This document shows positions 45,456-58,179 of a DNA stretch of 64,000 bases, piece by piece. The DNA lies in NCBI GenBank assembly GCA_033032175.1, contig CM065325.1, positions 1,206,930-1,270,929 on the forward strand, given 5' to 3'. The translations under genes were made by a program, and so were the position numbers. The DNA is from Saturnia japonica (Eukaryota > Arthropoda > Insecta > Lepidoptera > Saturniidae). A model generated the notes under the pieces. That model was not told the DNA's origin. It did no database searches and was given only the letters and a program-made list of their open reading frames with translations. The stretch's first letter is position 1. Each line of letters starts with the position of its first letter.

Positions 45456-46909
45456 TCCATACTAATATTATAAATGCGAAAGTAACTCTGTCTGTCTGTT
45501 ACGTTTTCACGCCTAAATCACTGAACCAATTATGATTAATTTTGGTATAAAGATAGATTGTACCTTGGGAAAGGACATAGGGTACTTTTTGTAGCGAAAA
45601 TAAAACTTTAAGGGTAAAAAATAGGGCATGATAATATTAACATAAACAAAGGAATAAGGAAAAAGGAACACCAACCTGCATGCGCAGTAATGTCGGTTGC
45701 CACAGCAACTGGTTGTTGATTTATTCACATTGTTATTTATGAAATGTATGTATTGTATTTCTAATACTTGCCTATGAAATGATAGTCCAGTATTCTTTTT
45801 AAGAATGACTGAAGTGTTTTTAAACTGTTTAACTACGCAGTACGGCATAATTACTGTATTATTGAAAAGTGACTTGTTCTGTAGACCGCGGCTCGCGGGA
45901 ATTTATATTTATATTGTAAGCAATATACCTATTGTAAATTATCTGGATTGTACAGTTTTGCTACAAGTGAATTATTAAATTGTGTTATTCCAAAGGTGGT
46001 GAAAAAAATACAGGAGTGAAAGTTTGTATGAAGAACTCATCATGTCTCAAATTAGGTATATGAAATTCATATTTATGCTTTTGGTAAGAAAGAAATAAAA
46101 GTGGTTTCACGTTTTTCAAAAAACTTTGCCGCAGGTCTGTACAATAAGGGATGACTTTACTTATTTCTGAAGTTTTATTGGGATGGTTAATGCGTTGGAT
46201 TCATATTGGCATTTAAAGACAATACCATACACACTATAATAAACCCATCTATGATTTTGTTTTGTCGTGTTCCGAAATCAGCCAATGCATATTCAGTAAT
46301 ATAGCGGGGTGGTAGTGTGACTAAAATACACATAGTGATAAACCCATTTATGATTTTTTTTTGGGTTGTCGGGTTACGGCAACAGTAGGTGTATATGCAG
46401 TAACAGTGGCGGCGCTATGCGACGGCCTCGAACCTGTGGGGGCCTCGCAAAAAACTTTATGTATTAATTAAATACATGTAATATTTTTTCCCAAATTTCT
46501 CGATAGACCTACTTATATGAAGGAAACTGATGTCGAATATAGCATAACAATTTTTTTGTCTGTATGCTCAGATTTAACTCAAAAGTAGCTTGACTAATCC
46601 TCATAAAACTTTCTACAAGGGTAGCTTATGTGATCGTTGGTCAATTGATAGGCTATAATAAATTTCAATGATATCTTTAAAAATAGTAAAAAAATCCAGT
46701 AAAAATATTTTTGTTTAATCTTAACCGATTTTGATAAAAACTATTTTAATACATCTGTATTGTATCTGATGAAAATTGTATACGGGAATTACATGCAACT
46801 CCTCAATTGCTAAGGCATATGAAATGTCAGCAATGTGAGTAAAAATAAAGGGATTTAAATAATTATTACGTAGTAACAAACGCGTGCGGAGCCGCGGGGA
46901 CATCGCTAG
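45456..46909 (+). mobile_element. Helitron-like element, non-autonomous, both ends present
   Basis: It begins TCCATACTAATATTATAAAT after an A (45455). It ends with a GC-rich hairpin (TGCGGAGCCGCGG) and CATCGCTAG at 46909, before a T (46910). TC start, CTAG end, 3' hairpin and insertion between A and T, without duplication, are the Helitron rules. The 5' sequence resembles the terminus widely seen in lepidopteran Helitrons. No helicase or Rep coding is present. From about 45786 on, the 1.1-kb remainder aligns with 53925-55316. Confidence 0.7.
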
Positions 46910-47115
46910 TTAGAATATAATTCTAAAGTTCTAAAATCTAAAATCTGAAATTCTAAACTAGTACATAAATTACATTTTATACTTATACCTTACTATAACG
47001 ATGGTGTGTATGAGTCTATTTAAAAATATATTTGTTATGTAATGTATTTGTGAGTGTGTGTAGGTGTGTGAATGTGTTAATTAACATGTGAATGCGTGTT
47101 TTAGATTTTCTGTAA

Positions 47116-47387
47116 TTAATCCTGAACTAACCTTTTAGAGACCGACTTGAGAAACTGCATTCGACTTAGGTGGAAAATGTCAATATCAATAAAAAGCTTA
47201 TTGTATTGTGTAGTATACCTGTAAAGGATGAAGTTTTGAGCATATGTATTCTTTACAGGTGAAATTGCGAACAAACTGGGGTTCTTAGTACGCTTACTGG
47301 GTACTCGCAGATATAATTTACTTATGAGTTCTGAGCAATCAGTTATTGAGTTAACTAAATCATATAGAAATCGCATATCGCTTATAT
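47116..47387 (-). mobile_element. Jockey-like LINE C-terminal fragment
   Basis: The - strand frame reads SISDMRFLYDLVNSITDCSE, LISKLYLRVPSKRTKNP and a weakly conserved end. This matches the C-terminal domain that follows reverse transcriptase in jockey-type LINEs. It is cut at 47387 by a mariner. Confidence 0.55.
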
Positions 47388-47910
47388 TAGGTCCCTTACC
47401 TATGAAATTGGCATTTTGTTGAACTGGTCACTTTGATCTCAAATATCTGGCGTCTGGTTAGAAACTACAAATTCAAATTTATTCCAAATTTAGGCTTGTG
47501 TATTTGAGTTTTGAATTTAGTGATTAATTTGTTTTCGCATCATTTCATTTTTTTTTGACATCGTTCTTTTCACAAAATGGAAAATTTAAAATATCGCCTT
47601 ATTTAAAAATATAAGTTCCATTGTGGCATCAGCGCTGCAGAATCAGCTCGAAGCTCGAAGATGTGTATAGGAAAGCTACTGTAAAATAAAACACGGTACG
47701 TTTTTGATTCCAACGTTTTCGTTCTGGAAAGTTTGACCTACGAAACAAACCCCGTGGACGGCCGGAGACCCTAGTTGAAAATGAAGAATCAAAGGTGATC
47801 GTTGAAGCGAATCATTCGCATACCACATCAGAGTTAGTGGCAGGCTGCGGTGTGAGTGATAAACAAATTAATTCACTTGAAACAAACAGGAAAACACATA
47901 AGTAATAAGA
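47388..47910 (+). mobile_element. mariner 5' fragment
   Basis: It starts at TAGGTCCCTTACCTATGAA (a mariner-type end). The + strand encodes, with frameshifts, an N-terminal transposase domain: FHCGISAAESAR, RFQRFRSGKFDLRNKPRGRP and ETLVENEESKVIVEANHS. This is the helix-turn-helix region. The catalytic part is absent, because the element is truncated near 47905. Confidence 0.65.
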
Positions 47911-47989
47911 TATATGCATATGCTATTGCTAACTTTTTTTAGATATACTAAAGACCAATATTATTTTAGAACATTGTATTTCCATATCA

Positions 47990-48246
47990 TTAACAATTAC
48001 GTCAGAGCACGCGGCTAAATCAGTTCGGGAGGGCCTCGACTTCCGACTTACGTAACAAAAATCAATATTTCAGGCTAACTGAGAGTTTTATTTTGTTGTC
48101 TTAAAGCATAGTTAGCTTTTAATATTCCTCGAGAGTCTGACTATCATATACAAAAAGAATTTTTCGAATCTGACTAGTAGTTCCAGGGATTAGCGTGTTT
48201 AAACAAACAAACAAAATACTTTTCCTCTTTATTATATTAGTATAGA
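47990..48246 (-). mobile_element. Helitron-like 5' end fragment
   Basis: On the - strand the segment starts TCTATACTAATATAATAAAG at 48246 after A, followed by a GTTTGTTTGTTTAAACACGC block, a terminus commonly met in Lepidoptera. No 3' CTAG hairpin was found for it. Confidence 0.4.
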
Positions 48247-48839
48247 TTACAGAAATTGAAATAAGGCTTGTGATAATACTAAAATAATAATAAATAAAAT
48301 GTTATGTGATATGGTTGTTCCTGTAATTTAGTGAGTCAAGATTTATATTTGCGAATTTAACTAGTATTAAATACGGTCTACTCTCATTAATTTTTTGCTT
48401 AAGTAGCAATCATCTTAAACAATATTATATTTGGTGTTTTTAAATTTAAGTGAATCTCGAATTCGTTTGATGAAATAAATTGTAACAATTTATAATAACC
48501 CTTACACATCTTAGGAACTGTAAGGACACCGGAACCAACGACATAATAGAATGTTACACCATGAATGTAATCATTACATTTTATGGGTTATCTTTGCAAT
48601 ATCAAACTGAACGTATAACAATGTGTTGTTGGTTATTTTCTGCTATACATCAATACTACCTAAACTTAATTTATAATTACAAGACTAGGAATTACATAAA
48701 TGTATTACGTTAAAATAGATATTTCACAAATGGGACTGTTAATAATTAGAATAAATATTATTTAGCTAACACAAAAAATAACTACCCAAAATAACTTTAC
48801 ACTTATTTAAATTAACTAACATTGAATGAGTCATTTTAT

Positions 48840-50045
48840 CTTCTTATATTGCTAGATGCTTGGTACTTGGATTTATCAATGCAAAAGAGTTTGGATTTAT
48901 AGGGTCGTGAGGTGTTGGCAACGTATAAACATGGAACAACTGATATTCAATAAAAAAACTAAGGAATTTTGATAACTAAAATTAATTTACCGTCAATTGA
49001 AAATGATGCGACATCAGATATACCCAGAAGAGTGTGAATACTATTAATAGAGATAGAAATAGGAAAATTATAATTTTTATTGGTAGGGTTAGAAGATAGT
49101 TCATAGAAAAGTTGATTTGGACTGAGAATTGAAGGATGTACGACATTGAGTTTACCTAATAAGATAGCACCTAAAATATCCTTTATGTTTGAATTTAGAA
49201 TAATTAAAGAACTTTCTAATGCATAACATAATCGCTATTGGGTTATTAATTGCAAGTATATTTGTTCTTAGTGACATCGTTTCTAATACTCCATTCACTA
49301 TTCTTTATTATTGATGAAGGTTATCTCATTCTCATTGAGTTTTCTCATGGTTTGGGTGAATGTGGAAATGGTAGATGATCTTTGATCGTTTTGGACGCTA
49401 TTAATGGCATCCGTGAAAACTTTTGCATCGTCTTCGTTTAAAGATCAGGATAATTTATTATTTAGATGGGACAGAGAATTAAAGTAATTATTGACATTAT
49501 CACACATCACTTCAAGAGGAATTATGATGTTACTACAGTGGGTTTACATTTCGTTATAAAGATAACTCGAGCAGATTGATTTTAAATAAATTAATACTGA
49601 TTGAAGAGTGTCGATGTGTGGTCGATAATACGAAACGTCTGAAAATGTTATAACATTGTAAAAATCGTTAAAATGAAGAATGGTCACCAAATTGAGGAAG
49701 GAATGAAATGTCATTCTTTCCTGACGTGAAGACCCCGGAAGAGAATTATCAGCAAGTTTAATTTCATCGAAATAGTAATGTCGATGTTTTCGTTTAATTA
49801 TAATTGTAACACTGTGGTTGTTATGAACTTGTATGATTTTATAAGGGCCGTTCCAATCTGGCGACAATGCTTTGCATAATCTGTGATGATGCATAATGCA
49901 TAATGCGTTGCGTAATCTGCGTAATGTGTTTACATAGACTATTTCTCCAACATTGTTGCAACCACCAAAGCAAATCTGCTGAAAACTGTCATCTATGGTT
50001 ATGTATACGAACTTACAGCGGCCGCCACTTTGTATAATGGTTTTT
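48840..50045 (-). mobile_element. Ty3/gypsy fragment: polymerase end followed by an envelope-like region
   Basis: On the - strand, about 49910-49750 reads LSPDWNGPYKIIQVHNNHSV and a basic stretch, the GPY/F module at the end of gypsy integrases. Downstream (49500-48880) are broken frames with FTDAINSVQNDQ, TFTQTMRKLNENE, an alternating hydrophobic block and VYTLPTPHDPINPNSFALIN. These resemble the ectodomain and late blocks of the envelope-like proteins of insect errantiviruses. Many stops are present and no element ends were identified. The envelope assignment is tentative. Confidence 0.5.
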
Positions 50046-50119
50046 AAGAGAATCAGTAGCTGAAAGATAAGATAAAAAAAGAGAATGCCTAAAAAAAGAA
50101 ATGAGATTTCATCGAACAA

Positions 50120-51093
50120 AGCAACAAATCGTAAAAAAATGCCAAGTTTCGCAACGCATTTCTTTCACGCGACATGTAACAAGAATATGTTAACCTTATT
50201 GTCTTGTCATTAATTAAAATGTTTTAGGCAAAGTAGATTCTAAAGAGTGGAATTTAACGTTTAAAAGATAGATAAGATTTGTAAGACAAGTTTGTAAGAC
50301 TGCTAGAAGTACTTATTTTATATTGACAACATTATTCACACAGTCGCGTATATTTATATAGTATTATTTTTTGATTGTGAAGGACACTTGGTGTTGCAGG
50401 TCCCACATATGTTGTTCTGAAGGGTCCATCTTTTTCTTTTTCTCAAATCTGTAAATTAAATTTATAATACTTTTTTCTGCATTTCCTTTATCATTCAAAC
50501 AGAAAATCGTTATATATCGTACCATATTCATCTTAAAAATACTTCGAATGAAGTTTCCGTTTTCCTAAGTTTTACTTTAGCAATTTACAAACTATACCGA
50601 CAGAGTTATGTGGAACAGGTAAGATTTTAATTTATTTAAAATCGAAGACAATCCTAGCTATGAATCTTGTATCAAACAATGGGGATAATTCGAGACTTTG
50701 CATTCCTTCTCAAAATCTAAGTAAACGCAAATAGGTTCGTCTAAAAACTCAGTAAAACTACCACCTATTCAATTACTTTATTACGGTGGTGATTCGTTAA
50801 ACTGGCCTATGTTAAGTGAATGCTACACTAATATTGCGCATTGTAATACAAAGTTGTCGTACTCGGAAAAAGTGCAGTAGGCTTATTGGTAAGGCGATTA
50901 CTTATATTGCTGGTATTTTGCTGTAAGGCGCTAATTATGAATTTATTTATAATAGGTAAATATCAATATAAATATGAAGATGACTGTTTTTTATGTACTT
51001 TTTATTTAAAGGGAATATTTATTTTAAAAAGGTTCCCCTCTTTTGAAAATGTAACTACGTTTATTAACAAAGTTTCAACTTCTTTAAATGCAA
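50120..51093. other. No supported gene
   Basis: About 1 kb of AT-rich DNA. Short frames only. It could include the remaining part of the gypsy element, but nothing is recognisable. Confidence 0.35.
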
Positions 51094-51193
51094 TCTTACT
51101 AATATAATAAATGTGAAATTATATATGCTAGCGATTTTAATATATAAATTACTATGAAGGAAAGAATATATCTCTATACCGGATACTTACTCC

Positions 51194-51380
51194 TGTTACC
51201 TAGGAAGGACACGGTCGCTACGACAACGCAATTATAACAACTAATTATTAACTCTGATATATAATCTAACTCCATCAGAAACTGAAAATTAAATTATTAA
51301 TACATGTAAAGTACAATAATGAGCTGTAATACAATATAAGGATTCTTCTATAAATATCCGTCTCCGACCTGCATTTAACA
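51194..51380 (+). repeat. Probable 5' LTR of a BEL/Pao element
   Basis: The segment starts TGTTACC and ends TTTAACA, with TATAAATA-like sequence near 51349. It is followed directly by TTTGGTGACCCCGACGTGAT, the primer-binding-site context typical of BEL/Pao. No second LTR was found, so the left boundary is a guess. Confidence 0.45.
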
Positions 51381-51660
51381 TTTGGTGACCCCGACGTGAT
51401 TGTGAAGCCGCGCGCCAGCGATGAAGTTTCTATTTTCGGCGAAATTCTAGATCGCTCATAAAGTAAGTATACCCAATTTTAGTATATGTTCTTAAGTAAA
51501 TAAATAAGAAATTTACGAATTTTCATGACTGTTTCTTCTGTGTGCTTTCAGTATTAATTTGCGCATTCTGTGAGGTTGCATAATCCATCGAGCTCATGAT
51601 AATAATAATTTGAGCACACTACACAATCGCACAGTCAGGCCATCACGTCAATTAAGATGT

Positions 51661-53462
51661 CAGAATATTTAAAACCTTTAGAACGTCAACCTGGAGCAAT
51701 TAAAATTAAATTAAAATATTTGAAAAATATATAGAAAGAATAAAACTTATTCCTCCAAATAGCTTTACTAAGCAGTCTCTTGGTGAACTCCAGTTGAAGT
51801 CAAACCGATTTCAAAATTTACTCACTGAATATGATACGATCCAAAATAATATTGAATGTTTATGTGGTGATTATTTAGCTGAACATAATTAGGAGAGGGA
51901 GAAAATAAAAGATTTATTAATTAAATTAATTTCATTGTCACAATCAATAATTGAGTACTATCAACCACCTGCTGATATAGAACGTATATCCATAAAAAAC
52001 GGAGGCTCTGTTGCGTCTGCTATCTCATCACAACATGTTAATTGTAATATTAAGTTAATATTAATTATTATTATTATATTAATAAATTATTTAAAAAGGA
52101 TGGAATTTCGAGACACTTTTGACTCATTAATAAATAACAATAATACTATTCCAGGTATAAATAAATTCCACTACCTACGTTCATCTTTAGAGAGTAGAGC
52201 CGCAGTAGTTATCAAATATATAGAGTTTATATCAAGTTATTAGCAAGTAACATGGGACCCCCTATGCAAGAGTTACAATAATAATAGAATTTTAATAAAT
52301 AACCATGTTAAGTTAATGTTTAACTTTGAACCCATAACAAACGAATCTTACAAATCTATAAGGTACATAACCCATTTAATTCTAAAAATTTACGTGCATA
52401 TAGTACACTTAAAGAGCCCACACAGCATTGGGACACTTTAGTCATTTTTACGATTTCGTCAAAATTGGATGCCACCACTATTAGAAAGTGGGAAGAAAAC
52501 AAGAACACTCTGAAAACGTCACCGTTTCTTGATGATTTCTTACAATTTTTTACGGAATCGTGTTGACATTTCAGAAACGCTAAAATACAGTACAAGGAAG
52601 TGACAGACATTCATACTCGTCTGTCAAGGATAATTATAATAAAAATGTCAGGACTTTTATTAGTTCTACAAATGAAAGGCCATACAATAATGGCCAAATA
52701 TTAGTTGAGCATTTTACAAAAAAATCATTCAATCGTGTGTGTGCTAATTTCAAAGAACTGTCAGTTGAGAGTAGACAAAAAGTAGTTTACAAATAAAACT
52801 TATGCAAAAATTGTCTGCGCCCTGGCCATCATAACCTCAACAAAATAAAACATAATTCACTGTTGCATTTAAATACAGAGATGCGTATTGTGCATACTAA
52901 ACAAATTACAATTCTGACAGTAAGGCCTGTAGTAATATTACAGCTACTTCTGCATCCCTGTCATCTTTAACGCCATGTCAAGTACCACTCTGTACTGCCG
53001 AGGTGGAACTTGTAAATACAACAAACAACAATCCTTCCGTGCAAAGGCTTTATTATTAGACAGTGGAAGTCAGTCTTCTTTTATTACAGAAGAATTAAAT
53101 CAAAAATTAAACCTTAATACTTACCGAAGAAATCCTGTCTCAATATCTGGAATTAATGATTCTAAATCTAGTACTACAGAAATGTGTAAAATGCAAATAA
53201 AGTCTTGTGTCAGTCAATTCCTACACCGCAAATGTGTCATGCCTTGCTATTCCTAAGATTACTCACTATTGCCTAGTGTAGAAATTGATACGTCGCAACA
53301 CAACTTACCTAATAATATACAACTAGCGAATCCCAGTTTCTTCCGGCCTTCTGAAGTACGAATATTATTGGGGGCGGACATTTTTTGGGATATAGTTAAT
53401 TCAAGGCAAATTAAATAGGGGCGAAACAAACCCACATAACAAGACTCAAAGATGGGTTGGCT
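51661..53462 (+). pseudogene. BEL/Pao gag and protease, decayed
   Basis: The + strand encodes a gag start (YIERIKLIPPNSFTKQSLGE), then EFRDTFDSLINNNNTIPGIN and KFHYLRSSLESRAAVVIK, typical of the DUF1759 region of BEL gag. A long gag middle with DATTIRKWEENK follows. The protease is ALLLDSGSQSSFITEEL with its D-S-G, and VRILLGADIFWDI lies near 53380. Several stops and frameshifts are present. The polymerase that should follow is replaced at about 53462 by an R1 ORF1 piece. Confidence 0.8.
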
Positions 53463-53925
53463 AACCCAACGACCTCCATCCAACCCTTCTTTAAGGAGTC
53501 TGAATCACAGGCAGTCGCGGATGTTAATGACGTGGTGGTCGTGGAAACAAGCGTCGACGTCATGGATGCGGAGACCTTGAGGGCGCTGGCAAAAACCAAA
53601 GTTGACAGCATCCTTGACGTATGCCGAACTTTGGGGAATTTAAAGGGGACATGCATAAAGGCCCTCAAGGGAGCAGCCATGTCCCTGAATAAGGTTGTGG
53701 AGTCGCTCCTGGAGCGAACTGTGAGCGAAGAGAATGCACGCCTCGAATGGGAGACGAGGGTAGTCCGTAAACAAGTAAAGGACCTGAGGGAGGAGATTCT
53801 CGCATGGCGGCGCGAGACGAGTGAGAAAAAGGCGATGCTTCGACCTCCTTCCTCTCCAGATCTAGCTCCACCTCTACCACCGGCGCAGGTGGCAATTACG
53901 GCCAAACCACGAAAAATAAATGTTA
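53463..53925 (+). mobile_element. R1-like ORF1 coiled-coil fragment
   Basis: An open + strand stretch encodes VMDAETLRALAKTKVDSILD, GNLKGTCIKALKGAAMSLNK and RTVSEENARLEWETRVVRKQ. It aligns closely with the coiled-coil part of ORF1 in the element at 38823-44347, which is in the opposite orientation. It has no zinc knuckles or ORF2. Its GC content is higher than its flanks. Confidence 0.75.
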
Positions 53926-55316
53926 AATAATAATCCAGTATTATTTTTAAGATTGGCTGAAGAGTATTATATAAAGTGTTTAACTACGCAGTACGGCGTA
54001 ATTAGTGTTTTATTTTATGATAAGAATATGACATGCGCTATCAGTCGTGTCTGGCAGGAGTTTATATATTCTAAGCGATATACCTATTGTAAATTATCTA
54101 TTATTATTGCAACAAGTGAATTATTTCATTGTGATATTCCACATGTGATGAAAATAAAGCCTGGGTGAAAGTTTATATGTAGAACACATTCATATTTGGT
54201 AAGCATTTGGTAAGAAAGGAATAAAGGGGTTTCACGTTTTTCAAAAAAGCTTCCCGTATGCCGGTAGAATAAGATATAATTTTAATTATTTTTGAAGTTT
54301 TATTGGGACGGTTAATGTGTTGGATTCATATTGGCATATAATGTCAATACCAGACAAACAGTTATTACTGTTATTATTATATATTACCCCACCTATGATT
54401 TTCTTTTGGTTTGTCATGTTCCGTAAGCAGTAATATAGCGGGGTGGTAGGGATTGCGACCATATTACACATAGTGATAAAACCCATATATGATTTTCTTT
54501 TGATTTTTTTGGTAGTTATCTATATTAATAAATCTGTAGTCCTGTCTGCACATTTAAATTTTTTTTCAAAAATTTCCCGATACGCATATTATATGAACGA
54601 TACTGATTACGACTATGCCTTTAAATATTTTTTTGTCCGTTCAGTCTGTCTGTTTTTATGTCCGGATTTAACTCAAAAACGGCTTGACCGATTCTTATGA
54701 AATTTTGTACATGGGATGCTTATATCATCGGTCAGTTGATAGGGTATAAGAAATTTCAATATTACTTTTAGTTAATGTAAAAAAAAAATCAAATAATTAT
54801 ATTTTCTTTAATTCAATTATTTACACGGGAAGTATAATTCATTCTATGAATGAGTAGTAAGAATTTTCAATAACAATTTTGTGACCGTAAATTAAGGAAT
54901 TTTCAAAAAATTAAAATTTCAATAATTCCTAACCGATTTTGATGAAATTATATATACACGGGAAGTCTAAGTATTTACATAAGAATTGTCAATATTAATT
55001 CTAGAACTAAAAAATAAAGTCATTCAAAAAGTTTAATTTTCATCAATTCTCAGCTGTTTCTGATCAAATTTTGTAGATGGGGAACATATATTACACCTAC
55101 TATAATTGAGAGGCTATAAGAATTAATAATGCATTAGACATTGTACATTAGAATAATAGTTTTCAACCGATTGTGATGAAAATTGTACACGAGAAATACA
55201 TGCCACTCCTCAGTTGTTACGGCATATGAATAGTCAACAGTATGAGTAAAAATAAAGGAATTGAAATAATTATTGCGTAGTAACAAACGTGTGCGGAGCG
55301 GCGGGCACACCGCTAG
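53926..55316 (+). mobile_element. Helitron-like element, second copy, 3' part
   Basis: It aligns from its first bases (TAATCCAGTATTATTTTTAAG) with 45786 onward in the complete copy. It keeps TTTAACTACGCAGTACGGC, TTTCACGTTTTTCAAAAAA and ATAGCGGGGTGGTAG. It ends in TGTGCGGAGCGGCGGGCACACCGCTAG at 55316 before T. The 330-bp 5' part of the complete copy is missing here. Confidence 0.65.
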
Positions 55317-56614
55317 TTAGTTATATATAATAGAGTAATGAGAATAATAATAATTTATTAGTGATCAAAGAATTTTCAAATAATTTCAATCAAAATACAG
55401 TTTAATATGGGTTTTAGTAGACAATAATTTTAAGCATTTATACTGGCGTGCAATATTATTTAAAATTTTCAAAATACATCTAGAGATAAATTCAGTAAAT
55501 AACAATCTTAAAATTGAAATAAATCTTGTTATCGATTAATTTATGGCATTAAAGATTAGGTCATGCAAATAGGAATCAGCTGAGACTGATGAAGATGCCA
55601 TAAAGCCAAGCTCCTTGTAAACCATGCATGAAAAGTAAGTCAACTTGATTACCTTTTTATCCAACCTAAAAACCACGTTTTCATTATATAGGTTAGCTGA
55701 TAAATACTGACATATCTGGACCAGTGACCACACCCACATTAACAAGTGAGATATACTATGATAGTATAGTATAGTAAGTTCACTTATTAAAGAAGAAAAG
55801 TGAGGCAACTGAAAGGTTAACAGAATATATAAAGATATTAGGGGTGAATTTAAAACTCAAAAATTTAATAACTTTTGTAATGAAAAGGGATAATATTTAA
55901 ATATACAAATCCATGTAGTCCAAAATCCTAATAGATGCCCATCCTCGGCTATCAACTTTGATACTCCTGCGTTCAGAATGTTTAGAAATTTAAATTCAAC
56001 AAAATTAAAATTTATTGATTCCAAAGCGTGTGTCTATATTTTGCCAAAACAAGATAAATTACAAGAACAAGCTACAGAAATGAAGTTTGGTGGATACCAG
56101 CTGAATAGAATAGGGCACTGAAAATAAAAATATTGTGGTCTCAAGAGACGTAAAGTTTGATGAAAAACAAATAAAATATCAAGAAATAACCGATAAAGAA
56201 GAAAATAATCAAATATACTATAATGGAGAACACAGAGAAGATCCAGAGAAGTATATATGAGACAGTCCAAATAGATTAAAATCAGTTGAAATTAAACAAA
56301 TTATACCTAAAAGAATAATAGAAAGAAATAAAGGAACCAAGAAATAGACAGAAAGATATTGAAACTAAATGAATCTTCAGGACAAAGCAAGATGGTACAA
56401 AGAAAGCACGACTTGTAGATAAAGGATTTCAACAAGTAATTTATATAATAATTATGCTCCAGTTGCAAAAATATCAACAAGAAGATTGATGATGGGTCTA
56501 GCAGTACAACAAGATTTACCATTAAAACAGTTTGATGCACCAACAGCTTTCTTGAATGGAAACTTAAATAAAGATGTTTTTATTAAATATCCTAAAAGAT
56601 TAAAAATATATGTT

Positions 56615-57078
56615 AGTGCCTAGTGCTATGTCATTAGCAATTAGGTTTATTATTTATGTGGGGTAGAGATATTATTAGTTTGTTTCTTTATTATTTTCGC
56701 TGCACCGCACATTATCCGCGCTTAAGGACAGTTTATGATCGACAACCGCCGCCGCGAGTCTATTTATCTCGAATCGTGTATTATATTATCCCGCTTGTTG
56801 GAGTTGTGCACGCTGCACGACATCCAGGTGGTCCACCGCTAACCGCTATCGAAGACGCAAACCTAAAGAATTGGCCGAGAAGAAGCGCTGCCAGGCTGAA
56901 GATCCAGAAGAACACAAATAAAGGTGATCGTAGAATAAGCGGTGCAGCTGCTTCTATGCTCATCCAGTTTCAAGGTATTTTCACTCATATTCTTGAACCT
57001 CCCCGCTCGTGGATTAGAGACCTTCTATATTGTTTGGTTGACGCGTTCACAATATGTGAAAGAAAAATAATTAAATAA
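56615..57078. mobile_element. Unidentified 460-bp insertion in the copia element
   Basis: The segment breaks the copia reverse transcriptase and is richer in GC than its host. Frames on both strands are open, but I recognise no protein. It may be a solo LTR (it starts near TGTTAGTGCC), but I could not find a convincing duplication at its ends. Confidence 0.35.
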
Positions 57079-57199
57079 AAGATAACTTTACATGGGTTGA
57101 AAGAGTCACCTAAATACTTGAACGAAATATTTCATAACTTCAAAACTAGAGAAGGATTTATACAATCAAAATATGATTCATATCTATTTATCATTCATT

Positions 57200-57795
57200 T
57201 TGAGATGTCTTTATTTCACACTAATCGAGTCAGTGATAGGTTATGGTCTTGACAGTTATGGATTACATTTAAAATATATTTGGATAAATTGGAAACTTTG
57301 CAAATAAGATTTTTAAAGCTAATGGTAACAAAAAAGACTAAAGCCAGTTGTAAGGGTGATTATAGAAAACTATTTAAAATATGTGGTGTCTTGCCTGTCA
57401 GCCTAAAACATAAATATCTTTTGCTTATTAACCAGCATACCAGGCGGGACCATGACTTATCGCTGATAACAAATAGTCATAATACCCGGTCGATGTCTGA
57501 CGGTAGGTATATTGTGCCGAGAGTAGGTAACTACTACGGCGATAGAACACTTAATAAACGCGTACCCTACTTGCTAAATAGCCTGCCGGCGGATATCCGG
57601 AAGGAATTAGATTTTAATAGTTTTAAAAAGAAAATTAAAAAATATTTATTAGGTTTATAATGTAATACTTGGCATAACTTGTTTATTACTTACGCGAATC
57701 GCCCACAGTCAAACCGCTAAACCGGTTTTGTGGGAAACTAGCTTTAAGTTTAAATGTAATACATTATTGTGCAATTTCTAAAATAAATAAATAAA
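57200..57795 (+). mobile_element. CR1/jockey-like LINE, 3'-terminal insertion in the copia element
   Basis: A frame ending at 57660 encodes the C-terminal domain of a LINE reverse transcriptase: LDKLETLQIRFLKLMVTKKT, FKICGVLPVSLKHKYLLLIN and KRVPYLLNSLPADIRKELDF. The 3' UTR is short, and the tail is a repeated AAATA series at 57780-57800. The element is 5'-truncated and sits inside copia polymerase sequence. Confidence 0.75.
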
Positions 57796-58179
57796 TAATA
57801 ATATGAAAAAGGAAATATTTAGATGTTACTATATGCATATGACTTATTATATCTAGGAGAGGAACAGATTTTAATTTTAAAAACCTGGGAGAAATCAGTT
57901 ATTACCTAGGAATGGAGATCAAAAGAAACAGTGAATAAATGGAATTAAAACAAACGGAAGTGTTTAAAAATCTTTTAGAAAAATTCAAAATGGAAGATTT
58001 TAAAGGAAGTAGGACTACAAAAACTCATTATATGAAAGATATCATAAATAAGACAATTGCGTCTATATTATAAATACCTAGAGTGGAAAATATTGCTGAA
58101 ATTTTTACAAAAGCACTGCCTGCTAACAGGCATATCTATTTTAAATACAAGCTTAATATGTGTACCACTTTATATTTTG

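Larger units (their letters stand above)
55590..58175 (+). mobile_element. Ty1/copia element, decayed and interrupted twice
   Basis: The + strand pieces in order are: the integrase start (CKPCMKSKSTRLPF, DISGPVTTPT) near 55610-55740; integrase to linker (VVSRDVKFDEKQI) near 56150; reverse transcriptase (NYAPVAKISTRRLMMGLAVQ, QFDAPTAFLNGNLNKDVFIK) to about 56610; LHGLKESPKYLNEIFHNF at 57090-57190; YLLLYAYDLLYLGEE and NLGEISYYLGMEIKR at 57815-57930; and the RNase H end (VENIAEIFTKALPANR) at 58085-58130. It is interrupted at 56615-57078 and 57200-57795. Many stops make it inactive. Confidence 0.75.
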
